From Anarhynchus alexandrinus (Eukaryota; Chordata; Aves; Charadriiformes; Charadriidae), in assembly GCA_008711295.1 (NCBI GenBank), contig VUYV01000041.1:4917964-4981963 (forward strand): a DNA stretch of 64,000 nt. Direction: 5' to 3'. The translations under genes and the position numbers were made by a program. Positions 11,983-24,066 of the stretch are shown here, piece by piece. Below the pieces are notes generated by a model. That model was not told the DNA's origin and made no database searches. It saw only the letters and a list, made by a program, of their open reading frames with translations. Position 1 is the first letter of the stretch. Every line of letters begins with the position of its first letter.

Positions 11983-14900
11983 CTGCTGCAGCACAGCCCC
12001 ATGTGCTCCCCATGCCATGTTGCCCCTTCAGGGTGCCTGGTGGTCCCTGGCAGAGCAGGGAGCCCACCGGGAACCAGGCACAGGCCATTTTCACCCAGCT
12101 TCAGGCCCACAGGAATGTCCCCACCATCTTCTGGTCTTTCGCTGGTTTTGACGTAAACAAGGGAGGGTGAGGAGCAACACCCAACCCAAGACACTTGACC
12201 AGAACTCTGTTTCCTGACAAATTGTGACCTGGCACACACGTAGTGCCTGCAGTCACTGAGATTTCATGTTTGTCCCACATATCTGTAGAGTGTCGCACAC
12301 AACTTTTTGCCACCAGTCTCCCCGTGGCAGAAAGGACAGGGCTCCATGGCATAACCTGTGCAGCCTGTCTGGGGGCTCCAGCCACCACAGGCTGATCTTC
12401 CAAAGAAGCCTCCTAGGGGGGAAAAGCCACTTCAACAGTGATTAAAATATAGATGAGCTAGTACAATCAGGGCATGAAAAATGACACTTTCCTACTTTCA
12501 TGCTGTAACTGTGGAGAGGGCCTGAAAAAAGTCTGTGGTAACGGGCCCAGAGCCATTGGAGCCAGAAGTCCTGCTTTTACAGTAATATTGAACCCAGTCC
12601 TAGTTAGGAATAAAGTCCCATAGTCCTGGTGGCTTTGGACACACAAAAACTGAGGAAGGGAGAGTACTTACATGGGATGCTGCAGCCCAATTTAAGGCAG
12701 GAATTTACAAGGACATTGAACAGACAAAGAGGGGGTGGCAGCAAGAGGAACATGTGCTAGCACAGATTCATCATGCATGCTGTTGCCAGGCTAAGCAAAA
12801 AAAAAAAATATTTAAAAAAAGATATCCCAAATCAAATCTGTTTGCACTTACGAGATGTCCCTTCCGTGCCCGTTCTCAGCAGGAGGGACATGGGGATGCA
12901 ACCCTCAGCAGTGTCCTCAGCCAGACAGGAGCACCAGCTGGGGCATCTGGGGAGTCAAGGCTCCTTCTCAGCTGGGAAGGGGGCTCTTCAAGGGGGCTGG
13001 TTTTTTTATTCTGATACCTTAAATGTTTACCTTCCCATGTTTGATGTTTTTAGACAGGGAGAACTGTAACTAAATGTGAGGTACTCTTGTTGTTCACAAT
13101 ATCATACCCATGAGGCAGCTTTACAAAAGGGTATTTGACTACACGGTTCCAATGCTGAGGATGAAAAGACCATAATTGCTGCAGTGTTGTGAATTGTGTT
13201 TGTGAAAGAAAGAGTTTACCAAACAACAGACAGGAAAGAAGACAAAGCAGAGTACGTTTTATGGTTAAAATTAGATTGACCTGAGTTCAGATTATAAATG
13301 TTGGAAAAAAAGTAAATGCAATCTGGAAAGAGAAGGGAAAAGGTGTTTCCAGGAGACAGGCTTCAGTTTCAAAATATCTCATACTTTTCACAAAGAAAGA
13401 ATCTGTGCCCAAATTATTGAGCAGCTTTTCTCCCTTGTGCTTGACACATGCTCTTAAACGTAGAGCTGAGATCAGATGTGAGGGAGGGCAGGGGAGAAGG
13501 TTCCCAGCAGCAGGTGAAACTGAATCAACAGAGTCATCCTTTTGTTTTTCAGTAAACTCGGCCAGGGACTGATGGTAATCTGCAGGCTATTTCTTCCACC
13601 CCTCTCCTCTCCCTCCCTTCCCTTCCCTTCCCCATTCCTCCTCCCCAGCCCTAGCACTGCTGTTCAGCTTGGTAGCGAGCTGCTCGAGCTGTTAAAGCTG
13701 TTTGCTGGAGCTCTGGGTGCTCTCTTTAAGACTGAAAATCATCCTGCCATCATCCACCTTGCTTTAACACCCACCCACTTAGGAAATCTGAAAGCTGTGT
13801 ATCTCCTCAGAGGCTGCTAATGCTATTAATTCTCCTACCTTAACAGTCTATCCAGATTGTGAAAGCAGGTTTTGTGCAGATTCCTGGGCTATAGCACATT
13901 CTGCTGCATTTGCCATACACATTTCAATGTCTGTTTCCCATGGTTAAAAATAAAAAAGCCTGATTCAACACTCTCTCATTTCATTTTTACATGACTGTAA
14001 CACCATTGTTTTTTACCTGCATAGCACAAGGCTGCACTCCCTAAACCTTTATGTGATTCTTTCCCTGTTTCTTGGCAGGCTAAATTACCCTCCCTAACCA
14101 CAACCAGACCATTTCCCAGACTCAGGCTGGCTGATTTAGAGACACCCTGGATCTCTCTAGCTTGCAATGTAGACATACCTGTGTGAGGGGCACAACCACT
14201 GTTCAATGTCTCATCCAGTTGCCATGGGTCTCACACAACTGCCTACCTAAGCACTGTTAATGATTTACCTATCAAATGAAGGTAATTGCCGAATGATCAG
14301 ATGCTTTAATTGCCTGCTAGATTTTTAACTCCTTACTACACCAGGAAAGTAGTCTTAGGGCGCCAAATTTAGCCCCTCCCAATATCATTAGCTGAAAATA
14401 GAGCAATACCTACCCTGCTTTTAGAAGGTTTTCTCTCACAGCTTGATATTTCCTTCCACAAGGCTCTGTCCTCCCAAGGGGATGCAGAAAAACATGTACT
14501 GAAGCTGATTTACAGTCACACAAGGGTCTTGCTGTTGAATCCTGGCTTTTAAGAGAGCAAAAATGGGGACACCCGATTTCTATGAAAGCAGTTTCAGCCA
14601 TCCTAGATTCTATACATGAGCCTTGGATAAGTTTAGTTCCCTGCGTAGAGGAATATGAAAGGTCCAAGGGGCAGCCAGAAAGAGGATGCAGGCAAGGAGC
14701 AAGAAGAGTCTGCTCTGCTGCTGACACTCTGCTCCTTGGGTGTGATGGGGGTAGTGAAAGCAGACTGTGCTTCAACACAGAAAAACTCAGAATGCTACAG
14801 GTGTAAATGAGGCAGGCAGGCCTTGGCACTGCTTCAAAAAGGCCTTACAAACCCTATACCTCTTCCCTGTCCATTCTTGATTCAAAGAAGAGAATCTTGC

Positions 14901-17102
14901 CTGACAACCAGATCATGGGGCCAATACTCTAATGCAGATACAACATAGTATGCAGTCAAGGGCTCCATCACATTTACAGTATAGAAAGAGATGAAAATAT
15001 TGCAAGGATTTGATTGAGACAGCTTTAGCAGCCAGCCCTCACATTATAAATATCCTCAGTCCTAGAAAAACAGCACATTTGACAATAAGGCAGAAGAGAC
15101 TACATCGGGAGCCACGTGTGCTGCTCATGACATGGCCAATGCCTGTACCGAAGTGAGAAATCTGAGAAGAATTTCATTAGGTGAACTGTCTTCATGATTG
15201 TTCTGATCTAGGGAGAGGCCTGACAATATCGATCAAAGTTGGTAAAACATAAAATGTTAACTAAAACAATAAAATGACCAGATGAAACAAAATAGCATGG
15301 GAATGGCTTAATCTTTCCAAAAGGTTTAGTTAATTCAAAAGGTAACTAAGACTCAAGCGTCCCTTGGGAGCCAACACTGTAATACTCCATTTCATTCCAC
15401 GTACTATGACTGAGACAAGATCTAAGGAGGTCATGAGCAGCATAATAGGAAAGATCTTATTTTAAACCTCAGCCACTGGTGGAAATAAAACTCATTCTTC
15501 TTTGAAGGAATGTTAAAAAGTAGGTTAGAGGTTTGTTTACAATGAGAGCTTTTTGTTTGTTTTACCTGATTTCCAGTAATACTGCCTTGCTCTGTGTTGT
15601 AATGGCACAGACCATTCTTTCCTTCCGTGGTGACTTCCTTTAAGCAGCACTGTTCATTTCAGAGTAGCTTTATGAATAGCTTTGATGCAGTGGACCTTCT
15701 TCTTCTATACATTAAAAAAGAGGAAGCTACTGAGTATACAGGCATGGGAATTGTACCAGGCTGGGGAGGACCAGCATTGGTCCGTGAAGGTACAGCAAAC
15801 CAGAAGGAACATGGGTGGCTATCAGAGCAACAAGCACCATGTCATTGTTTCTTTCATGCCTAATATGCTGCAGCCCAGCACTGACCAAATTCACAGCAGG
15901 CCCATCACTATAAAGGGGTCTTAGGAGTGGATATAAATCGTCACATCAATGAGAGCTAAGGCTTGTATTTTCTGACAGGCAGATCAGAGTCTTTTTTCCC
16001 TTTATACAGCTAACTGTGAGGAGCTCTTTTAAAGTTAATGATGTAAATGAGGAAAAAATGAGGCTCAAAAAACCAACTTTTTGTAGCTACAGATTTCAAA
16101 ACCATCCAGAAAATCACTGTGAGCTGAACTGCAGCATTTGGAATATCAGCTGAAGACACAAATGACTGCGGAAAGCGAATTGAGTAACTTGCTTCAGAGT
16201 CTGTGTAACATAGGTGTGAGATTCAAAAAGCTAACAGGATATCTACGTTAGCAGTAGGGTGACGGCCAAGCTGGGTCTGCAACAGCCATGGTGGTACCCA
16301 GCCCTGACCCCACAGGGACTCCACAGCCACAAAAAAATGTGGCAGCAAAGTATCATAATAGAGCATGAGAATAACATTACCTGGAGGGGGATACTCACTC
16401 CTCCTAATTCCCACCTTCACTTGCCAGCTGTGCTGGAATAAGCTGGAAGCAACATGGTCTCAGGAGGATATTATCTGCCTTCAGCCCCAAGATAGTTGCT
16501 GGTGACTGCACCATACTGTGCGTACACTAGCCTCAGTCTGCCCTAGCTCAGGGATCTCCTTGCTCCATTACAAGGTGTAGATACACCCTAATTATCCCTT
16601 AGCTTGCACCATCCCTTTAATGCCAATGGAGCTACACTCACAGCCTCATTAAGGGCTGAACGCTCTGTCCATGAAAGAATAAATAATACCAAACCTGCAG
16701 TTAGGTCTAAAGATGCTTAAATAATTTTGCTTGTCCAAGATGAAGTCTCTGCTTTGCTCTCAGGGTCACACACTCACTGCTGAGTGCTGAGGAACAGTGC
16801 CAGGGCTGAGAGCAGATACCTTTCAAATGTCATTATAAGTGTCCTGAAATGCTGACAAATCAGAAATCCACACAATTATAATTTAAATATTTGATCACTG
16901 GCAGAAGAAAACATGCATCCTGGCAAACATCAGTCTGTTGTAAAAACAATCTCTTCAGCTAAGCCCCCTTCATGCCCCGAGTCCCTACTTACTTTAATAG
17001 AGTGTTTTGGAGTGCCATGGGCTCTCCCTGCACCTAGCTGCAGCCAGGCTGCTGAGCCACAGCGTTCAATGTACCCATTTTTCTAAATTAAAAGGCCTCT
17101 AA

Positions 17103-17130
17103 TCATCATCATCATTATCATTGTACTTAG
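17103..17130. repeat. Short (ATC)n microsatellite
   Basis: About six imperfect ATC units in a row, ending ATTATCATT. This is simple sequence only. Confidence 0.6.
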
Positions 17131-17762
17131 TCTCTGCCTACTCCACAAGGAGATCATTCCTCTTTCCCTGTGGGACAGAGATTGGTTTTCTTTTTTTTTT
17201 TTTTCCTCCAAGGACTGAACAAACAAACCCACTCAAATGATAGGGACTATTATTTCCCCAGAGAAAGCCTGTCACAGCTTTATTCTTTCTTTTCTGGAGA
17301 GCACCCAGTGGTCCTCCAGGTTATCCTCTCCTAACCCTACCCTCTTTTGCAAATACTTCACCGATTGTTTTGGCTCCGGTGCATTTACCTGTAAGGATCT
17401 CCAAGGACAAAAGGATGGCAGCTATTTGAGCAGAAAGGTAGTTTAGCTCTACACGCAAGGGCAAAAATGGAGATGGAAATGAGATCAGCGAAACCACTGC
17501 AGCTCTATTTCCCTAATGAAGCAGAACTCTCACACCGAGCTGGGCTTACACACTGTAATCAAGTACACTTCTCACAATGCTGGGGTTATGGAGAGCCCTG
17601 CGCAGAGCAAGGTAATTATCAGCTGCCACAGCTCAGAAGGGCTTCATTCCTGTCTCCGTTTTGCTCAGTTGTCAGCTTATAGTCAGGAAGAAAATGAAAA
17701 AGACCCTGCCTTTTCAGAAGTGTTTGTAGCAAGAAAAAGAGATGCTCAACACATATGTATCT

Positions 17763-17786
17763 CCCCCCCCCCCAAAAAAAAAAAAA
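17763..17786. repeat. C-run directly joined to A-run
   Basis: Eleven C followed immediately by thirteen A (C 17763-17773, A 17774-17786). Run lengths here are error-prone in sequencing. Confidence 0.8.
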
Positions 17787-18126
17787 TTACAGAAGATGCA
17801 GTATTATTACCCTGATCATGGTTTTGCATGGATGAGCTGAGCCTAGCTCTCAGTCCCATTTCTGAAGGTCTGCTTTGTGGAAATGACTTCATAAGTGATC
17901 AATAGCACTGAGCAACTTCAAGTGTTTTGAGAAGGATTTTCCCAGTACTGAAAGGCAGGGAATGATGATGGACAGCGTACAGGAGAATGAAACTGATGGG
18001 GAGCTAAAGTGAGGCAGAGTAAGATAAAATCATGGACCCCCAGAAGGCTTTGGAAATTTTGCTGTTCACTTCACCAAGATTTTATCTTGCTCTTTAGGAA
18101 ATCTGTGTTTCCACCAATTTGGTTAG

Positions 18127-18130
18127 ATTT

Positions 18131-18197
<67 letters not shown>

Positions 18198-18420
18198 CTT
18201 TCTCTTTTCCCTCTCTATTTCTTCCTTTCTCTCTCTCTTTATTTATTTCTTTATCTTTCCCTCCCTTCCTTCCTTCCTTCCTCCCTCCCTTCCTTCCTTC
18301 CTTCCTTCCTTCCTTCCTTCCTTCCTTCCTTCCTTCCTTCCTCCCTTCCTTCCTTCCTCCCTTCCTCCCTTCCTCCCTCCCTTCCTTCCTTCCTCCCTCC
18401 TTTCCTCCCTCCCTCCCTTC
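18127..18420. repeat. (TTTC)n and (TTCC)n pyrimidine tract
   Basis: About 70 bp of TTTC units (18128-18197) are followed by mixed C/T sequence and then about 160 bp of TTCC and CTCC units (18259-18420). The whole stretch is pyrimidine on the + strand except for a few A's between about 18215 and 18255. Long open frames through it (Phe/Leu/Ser- or Gly/Arg/Lys/Glu-rich) are artefacts of the repeat. Mirror-repeat purine/pyrimidine tracts of this kind can form triplex DNA and vary in length between individuals. Confidence 0.95.
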
Positions 18421-19077
18421 GTTTCAACCCCGGTGCCCCCCTCCTTCCTTCGGAGGAGGAGCTGAGAATCACAGCCACCCACATAAAAGCTCTGACTTCC
18501 TCATAGCTAATTAACATTGGTACAGATACAGGGATGTGGTTCTGATGACATTTGGATAGTGATGGTAATACAGAGTTATTCTCTTCCATCCAAATGTGTA
18601 GAAAGTGCTCTGTGAAGAATTTGTTTGGAAACTTCTGGGGACTGCAGGACCTGATACAAAGTAATGCTTTAATATCTGTATGTATACAACTTTCCAGGCA
18701 CCGCATGCCATAAAACCGAGCCAGGCAACACATACAAGTGAAAGGAAATGTCAGTGAGAAGCAAGTCAGAAAATTGCACTGAGCAAATTGTTCTAGAATA
18801 ATGAGATACATTCAGTCCAAAAAAGCACCAGAAAGCTTGATCAAAAAGAATTTAACTTTTATTTAAGAGCATAAGCAGATGTGAAAGAAAGAAAATCACT
18901 AGGCAAACTGTTCTCAAGATGTGACCTGTGGCAAAACAAGAGGCTTGTTCCAAATCACACCAGCATGGGATGTACACGCAAAAGCTCTTCAGCTGAACTG
19001 TCTCAGAAAAAGCAGACCGCGAAGGCATGCAGAATGAGAAAAAAGTTAGGATCTTATAGAATTATGAGGAAGGATTT
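18421..19077. other. Non-coding stretch
   Basis: Unique sequence between the pyrimidine tract and a CR1 copy. No gene or element is seen. Confidence 0.6.
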
Positions 19078-19610
19078 CAGAACCACAGAATGGTTCATGT
19101 TGGCAGGGACATCTGGGGGTCATCTACTTCAACCCCTCTGCTTAAAGCAAGGTCAACTACAGCAGGTTGCTCAGGGCTGTGTCCAGTTAGGTTTGAAAAC
19201 CTTTAAGGGTGGAGACTCCACAACCTGTCAGGGCAAAGTAGTCCAGTGTTCAATCACCCTTACAGTAAAAACTTGTTTTCTTATGTTTAAAAAATTTATT
19301 TGTGCCCACTCTCTCTTTTCCATTCATTGAACACCACTGAGAAGAGTCTCACTCTGTCTTCTTTATTCTTCTCTATAAGGTATTTATACACATTGATAAG
19401 ATACCCCTGAGCTTTGTCTTCTTTAGGCAGAACAGTCCTAGTTCTCTCAGCCTTTCCTCATATGAAAGGTTCTCCAATCCCCTAAGCATCTTTGTGGCCC
19501 TTCACTGGACTCAGTCCATATGTTCATGTCTCTCTTGTACTGGGGAGCCCGTAAGTGGACCCAGCACTCCAGCTGTGTCTCACCAGGGCTCAGTGGGGCA
19601 GGGGGGAGTC
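19078..19610 (-). mobile_element. CR1 LINE, 3' part, antisense, old copy
   Basis: On the + strand it begins with the inverted CR1 3' end (ACCACAGAATGGTTCATG, then GGCAGGGACATCTGG). It passes through the Gly-Asn-Leu-Val-type tail region and ends in text matching the end of the reverse transcriptase frame (a stretch reading CACTGGACTCAGTCCA, then a GGGGAGCCC word). It is strongly diverged, the 3' ATTCTATG repeats are degraded, and no open frame remains. It lacks the 5' part, as is usual for CR1. Confidence 0.9.
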
Positions 19611-20120
19611 AGTGTACTGACTCAAAGGGAAGAAATCACTGGAAAAACATATGACAGTTTGATATTGGGGATAAACTAAAAAATATCTGACAGCAGAGTG
19701 CTACAAAAGTCAAATTCCCCCAAAGACACTGAGTCTGGGTGGTGCCTAAAAGATTCCAATGGTACATCAATGAGACCAAGAGAAGATCTCAAGTTCTTTG
19801 TGCTTGTTCTTCAGGAACTTAGCAAAAAATGAACAGCTTCTGAACTTTGTGAATGTGTTTGGCTCAAAAAATGGGTAAAGGAGCATGAAGTTATCACAAA
19901 GTCAAGATTTTTCTTCTTCTAATCAGGTGAAAATTGTCATTGAGCAACTCTTTTAGGGCAAGTTGCAAACCAGAATGTACACATGTATGTATACATAGGC
20001 AAAATATATAAAAGCACACAAAAATAAAAGGTAGTTACTCTGTATAAGCTTCTCAGTGACCTGGAAAGAATGTTCTGAAGAAACATTTTGCCTGATGAAA
20101 GCAATGCTGTCAATGCTTAC

Positions 20121-20180
20121 CTCATCTTTGGCAGGGCAGGCTGGGCAAGTGAGATTTCCGTTCAACTGAACCGCAACACA
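20121..20180 (-). CDS. Weak minus-strand candidate exon
   Basis: Reading the minus strand, an acceptor-like CTGACCATTAAG is followed by 60 bp and the strong donor GAG then GTAAGC. The open frame reads CVAVQLNGNLTCPACPAKDE, and the CPAC pair looks protein-like. The acceptor has few pyrimidines. The open frame extends upstream to 20222, so the 5' border is uncertain. No family is recognised. Confidence 0.15.
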
Positions 20181-20686
20181 CTTAATGGTCAGGGAACTAC
20201 CCTCACCAACACACCAGCACATCTCCCCAAATCAATTCCCATCAGAGGATACACGCAAGTTGTGACCTGAGATTATTACAAGATATTAACAAAATACCTA
20301 ATTGGCTCCACGTGGAAATTCAAATACCTCTATCAAAAAAACATTTGTTAGTCACGATCCAAATGCTAAGACATAAATGTTCTTATTTGAAAACTGAGCA
20401 AAATTAGAGGGACAAAAGGAGAACTGAGGTCTTTTACCTCAGGCCGCCTCTTTTAAGAGGCTAGCTGGAGTTCTGCAATTACACTGAAGTTCTGTATTAC
20501 ACTCATTACCCTATAATACATGTATTCACAGTCCCAACCTTTGCCATATGTTCTCAGGACAGCTGTGTGCTCCTGACCTCCCATGTACTTTCACAGTAGC
20601 CTGATTCTAGAGTTATTTCTTAGAAACTTCCTTTTCCTGGCAATTAATGTAGCTCAGTTTTTGCCCTGAAAAAGAATGTTTCAATG

Positions 20687-20714
20687 TTTTTTTTTTTTTT
20701 TTTTTTTTTTTTCN
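20687..20714. repeat. Poly-T run ending in an ambiguous base
   Basis: Twenty-six T followed by C and the only N in the window (20714). This is most likely a homopolymer that sequencing did not resolve. A poly-A tail on the minus strand would be the alternative, but no recognisable retroposed sequence lies beside it. Confidence 0.9.
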
Positions 20715-23700
20715 CCCAGATGCCTGCAGAATCTAAACCACTTGCCAGGAATGAGAATTTGGTGATGAGTGGAGGAAATGAGCAGAGGTCTGTGCACACA
20801 GGATGCTGGAGGCTGGAGGAAGAAATCCTGCAGGGAACAATTTCACCCCACTTTGGTTTGCAAGTCAAATACAGCTCCAGATCTGAATCATAATTAGATT
20901 CCTGCTGAAAGTTTAACTTTTGGTTTCTGAATGGGGCAGTGAACACAACCAAATATGAGTAATGATGCCTCAACACATCCCTTACCAAAAGCAGCACCAA
21001 GTAGCTAGCAATATTGAGGTCCCAAACATTTAAGTGGTCTTAAATAAGTATTCTCAGAACTCGACCTATTCCACCTGGGCAGATAACAGCAAGGCCATAT
21101 CACCCTATGTTTTCTTTGATCATCTTGTGAGAATTTATTCTCCAGATGTATACATTCCTCAGGAAAACTATTAGTATTCTATTTTTATAAAAAACAATTT
21201 ATGGCAAAAGTCCAACAATATGAATATAAATCTGGGTATCTGCCAAAGAGTGGTTTGGTAAACATTCAATCTTTGTTTCAACTTTCCAAGAAGCTGTTAT
21301 ATATAATTCAACAGTTCCCACTAATGAGACACAGCAATAAGAAAAACCAGACTTAGCACTGAGTCGGGAGAAGCTCAAACTAAGAAACTCTGTTTGAGGA
21401 TCTGAGTTGGTGGAAGTGGGCTGAGAAGGAGCTAGCAGCAGCCCAGGAGAATGGCAGGAGACAGCAAGAAGGTGGGAGGCAAGGAGGCAGAGGCACGTTG
21501 TTTGGGGGCAGGAGGAAACCCAAGAACTGGAAGGAAAAAGAGAGGAAAGCAGAAGCCATAGGTAGGGGAAAGAGTAGGGAAGAGATGAGGTGACAGAATA
21601 TTGAAGGATGGGGGTTACACAAAGGACAAGGAAAAAGCAGTGGCAGTGATGTGTACCTATAGAAAGGCAAGGAATCACTCATATAGGTAATACCGAGAAG
21701 AATGTAGTACTGATTTGAAAGCTTTAGAGCTTAGAAAATAGTAATAATTTTTAGCTAAACTATAACTCTCCTAAACCTTTCCTAAATCTCTACATTGGGT
21801 GAAACCCAAAAGGTGAGCACACTGTTAAATTAATGAAGAATTGCAATAGCAATGGTATTGAAGGTGAATACCAGTCCTGTAAAATGTAACAAGTGGTTAT
21901 TAAGAGCACCCGGGGAATGTTTCTGAAATGAAAGGTAAATGCACTTAACATTTCTTCCTGTTGAACCATTAATTCTATCCAATCAGGACCTCAAATAACT
22001 TGTTTCTTTCTTTTATTATTGTATTTCCTCATAACAACTGGGGGATGCATTATTTCCATCAATGTGTAGGTTATGGTGTTGAAACATATGGAATCACGGC
22101 TTTGTGGGTTGGGAGAAGTGGTATTTTGCTATGATAATAACACCATTTCTGCATAACTAGCCACTGACCTTTGTTCTTCTCATCAGCAAATAGACCATCT
22201 TTGTAACAAAAGTAAAGCTGAGGGATTTGAAAATGTCAAAATAGCAGAACAACAAAGAGCCCTTGGCCCATATAAATATTTACATTTGAAATATCCATTT
22301 GCTGAACTGAATATTTCAGCTGTTGAGGGCAGCCTGAATCTCATTACATCAGCTCCGCAGGCCTATTGGTGCTCTTGCTTTGAACACAGACAAGAGCAGC
22401 ACTTTTATTGTGTGATATGCACATTCCAAGCACCCAGCGCACTTACAAAGTGGGTTGTATTCCAGCAATGCCATGTCTCTGCTATTCAATTTTTATGATA
22501 GCATCCAGACTCCACAGCTGTGTAGCTTTCTACTATTGAATACAGATCCCTCACAAGACAGCTGTCTTGGCTTTTTATTTTTTTTATTAACAAGGAGGAA
22601 AAAAAAAACCTTCCAAAACCAGCCTCAGCAACACATTGCCTAGTGGAAAATCCATTTTAATTCACTAATTATTCTGATATGGAGCTGCAGTGAGTAAAAT
22701 ACTGTCCAATCCTTTCAATTCAGGAAGATTAGCACATACAGCCCTTCGTCTCGATCCAGCCAGCTCAGCCCCCCTTGAGCCAGTTTTCCTCATGATCGAC
22801 ACATCGCGAGGAGCCTCTGTGTACAGACGTGGTCCTCCATCCTGTGCCTCCATCCTTCTGCCCCTGTGCCCTCGTGAGGCACTAGGTCTTTGGGATAAGA
22901 CTAGAGGAGAAGAGGGAAGAAGGAATACGAAGGTACGTCTTCTCCCTTTTGACCTTGCCTTGTGAAAGAAATCCAAGCAAAAGGCATCCCAGCTCCTTTC
23001 TGGGAATGTCAATATAAGCAGACTGCAGGGATATCTGCCAGGTCAATAGTGCTTGCAACCATGGCTCCATTTAATGGCTGCCTCCCAGGAGAAAGTCGGG
23101 GGGCAATAGGCCACAGGTATATAATGCTGGGGGCAAAGGGTCTCCAGTGGAGTCATCCTGGCCTGCCCCATAGGCGTTGTCACCCTTGTTCCTTCCACTT
23201 GAGGCAGCCTTCTCCAAGAAATAAAACAGGAGAAGCCCAGGAGAGGAATGCAGATGCACTTTTCTCCATTATGAGCGTTTCCTTGATAGAGATCAATCCA
23301 AACTGGCATTTTTCATGTAATACAGTGTGGTTGCTCTATAGTTCTTCCAACTTCAGTGTGTATTTTGCATTGAATACTTCCAACTATATGTATATTTACT
23401 GTTCCAGCTCATTTGGAAGTGTTCTTTATAGGGTGCTCTGTTGCTTCTGTAGATCTCAATATGCCAAATAAATAGCTGAGATGCTGCTGTGGGGCCCTTT
23501 TTAGTATCTGCCTGTCTGTTTCCATACACATGCTAAATATCTTCCCTGTTCTGCCTTCGTTTCAGGAAAGGCTCTGAATCAGGCATTACTGGCTTGAGTA
23601 ACTTGATTCCTCAAAAGTCCTGCACTTTCACTTGTTTCTCATAGATTTTACTCAATTCTTCCTGAATATCCTGGTAAAAGATGGAGCTAGAGAAGTTTCC

Positions 23701-23913
23701 CAGTCTTCAGATTTATATTCCAGTTTGTTTTTATTTCATCTTACTTTCCGGAATTTCTATGACAAATAAATTCTACTGTTCCTATTAATATTTTTATAAA
23801 CCAACAAACAGCTGTAAAATGAAGCAAACCCAAGTTTAGTGAGTCTATAAAGGGTAAATTGGCAATATATGTAAAAGTTGGCCTAATAGTGATATTTCCA
23901 TCTTTTTCTAAAG

Positions 23914-24066
23914 TTCTTTACAACCAACATTATCACTGAATACATCTTAAGGGAACTCTATGATAACATAATGATCCTCAGAGACTTGTGGCTGCGACGA
24001 TGTGCCAGAACATGGAGTACGGTTACGATGAAAGCACCATTCTGTCTTGGCGCACGTAACTATTAA
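23914..24066 (+). CDS. Candidate terminal exon or short coding island
   Basis: TTTCCATCTTTTTCTAAAG forms an acceptor. A phase-0 frame then runs 50 codons to TAA, beginning FFTTNIITEYILRELYDN and ending in CLGARNY. The second half carries a cluster of CpGs (CTGCGACGATG, TACGGTTACGATG, GGCGCACG) that stands out against its AT-rich surroundings. Phase 0 would fit the exon at 7010-7100. No protein family is recognised and no ATG-led gene is visible, so chance is a serious alternative. Confidence 0.2.
   Translation, partial: FFTTNIITEYILRELYDNIMILRDLWLRRCARTWSTVTMKAPFCLGARNY

Larger units (their letters stand above)
11983..18126. other. Non-coding stretch with minor simple repeats
   Basis: GC-rich to about 12430, then ordinary AT-rich DNA. 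A pyrimidine-rich patch lies near 13595-13640, an ATC repeat at 17103-17130 and a T run near 17190. A minus-strand open segment at 14414-14640 has exon-like borders but no recognisable product. No transposon is visible. Confidence 0.5.
19611..23913. other. Non-coding stretch with a poly-T run
   Basis: It contains the T26 run with an ambiguous base (20687-20714) and a GC-richer segment at about 22690-23300 that is open on both strands for over 100 codons. No product is recognised. A small minus-strand exon candidate lies at 20121-20180. No transposon is recognised. Confidence 0.5.

Noticed and set aside
11670..12435. Overlapping long frames on both strands
   Set aside because: All explained by GC-rich, partly repetitive sequence. 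None reads like a known protein.
18009..18514. Long Phe/Leu/Ser-rich frames on the + strand
   Set aside because: They are translations of the (TTTC)n and (TTCC)n tract. Stops are absent because the repeat unit lacks them.
18243..18811. Gly/Arg/Lys/Glu-rich frames on the minus strand
   Set aside because: Same repeat read from the purine strand, so not a gene.
20687..20714. Poly-T run considered as a retroposed tail
   Set aside because: No recognisable retroposed body or target duplication adjoins it, and the N suggests a sequencing problem.
22554..22569. 16-bp perfect palindrome CAAGACAGCTGTCTTG
   Set aside because: About one palindrome of this length is expected by chance in 64 kb, though it contains a CAGCTG E-box.
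22665..23471. Frames over 100 codons on both strands, including one of 169 codons
   Set aside because: GC-richer DNA with few stops on both strands. There is no splice context, no recognisable domain and no preferred frame.
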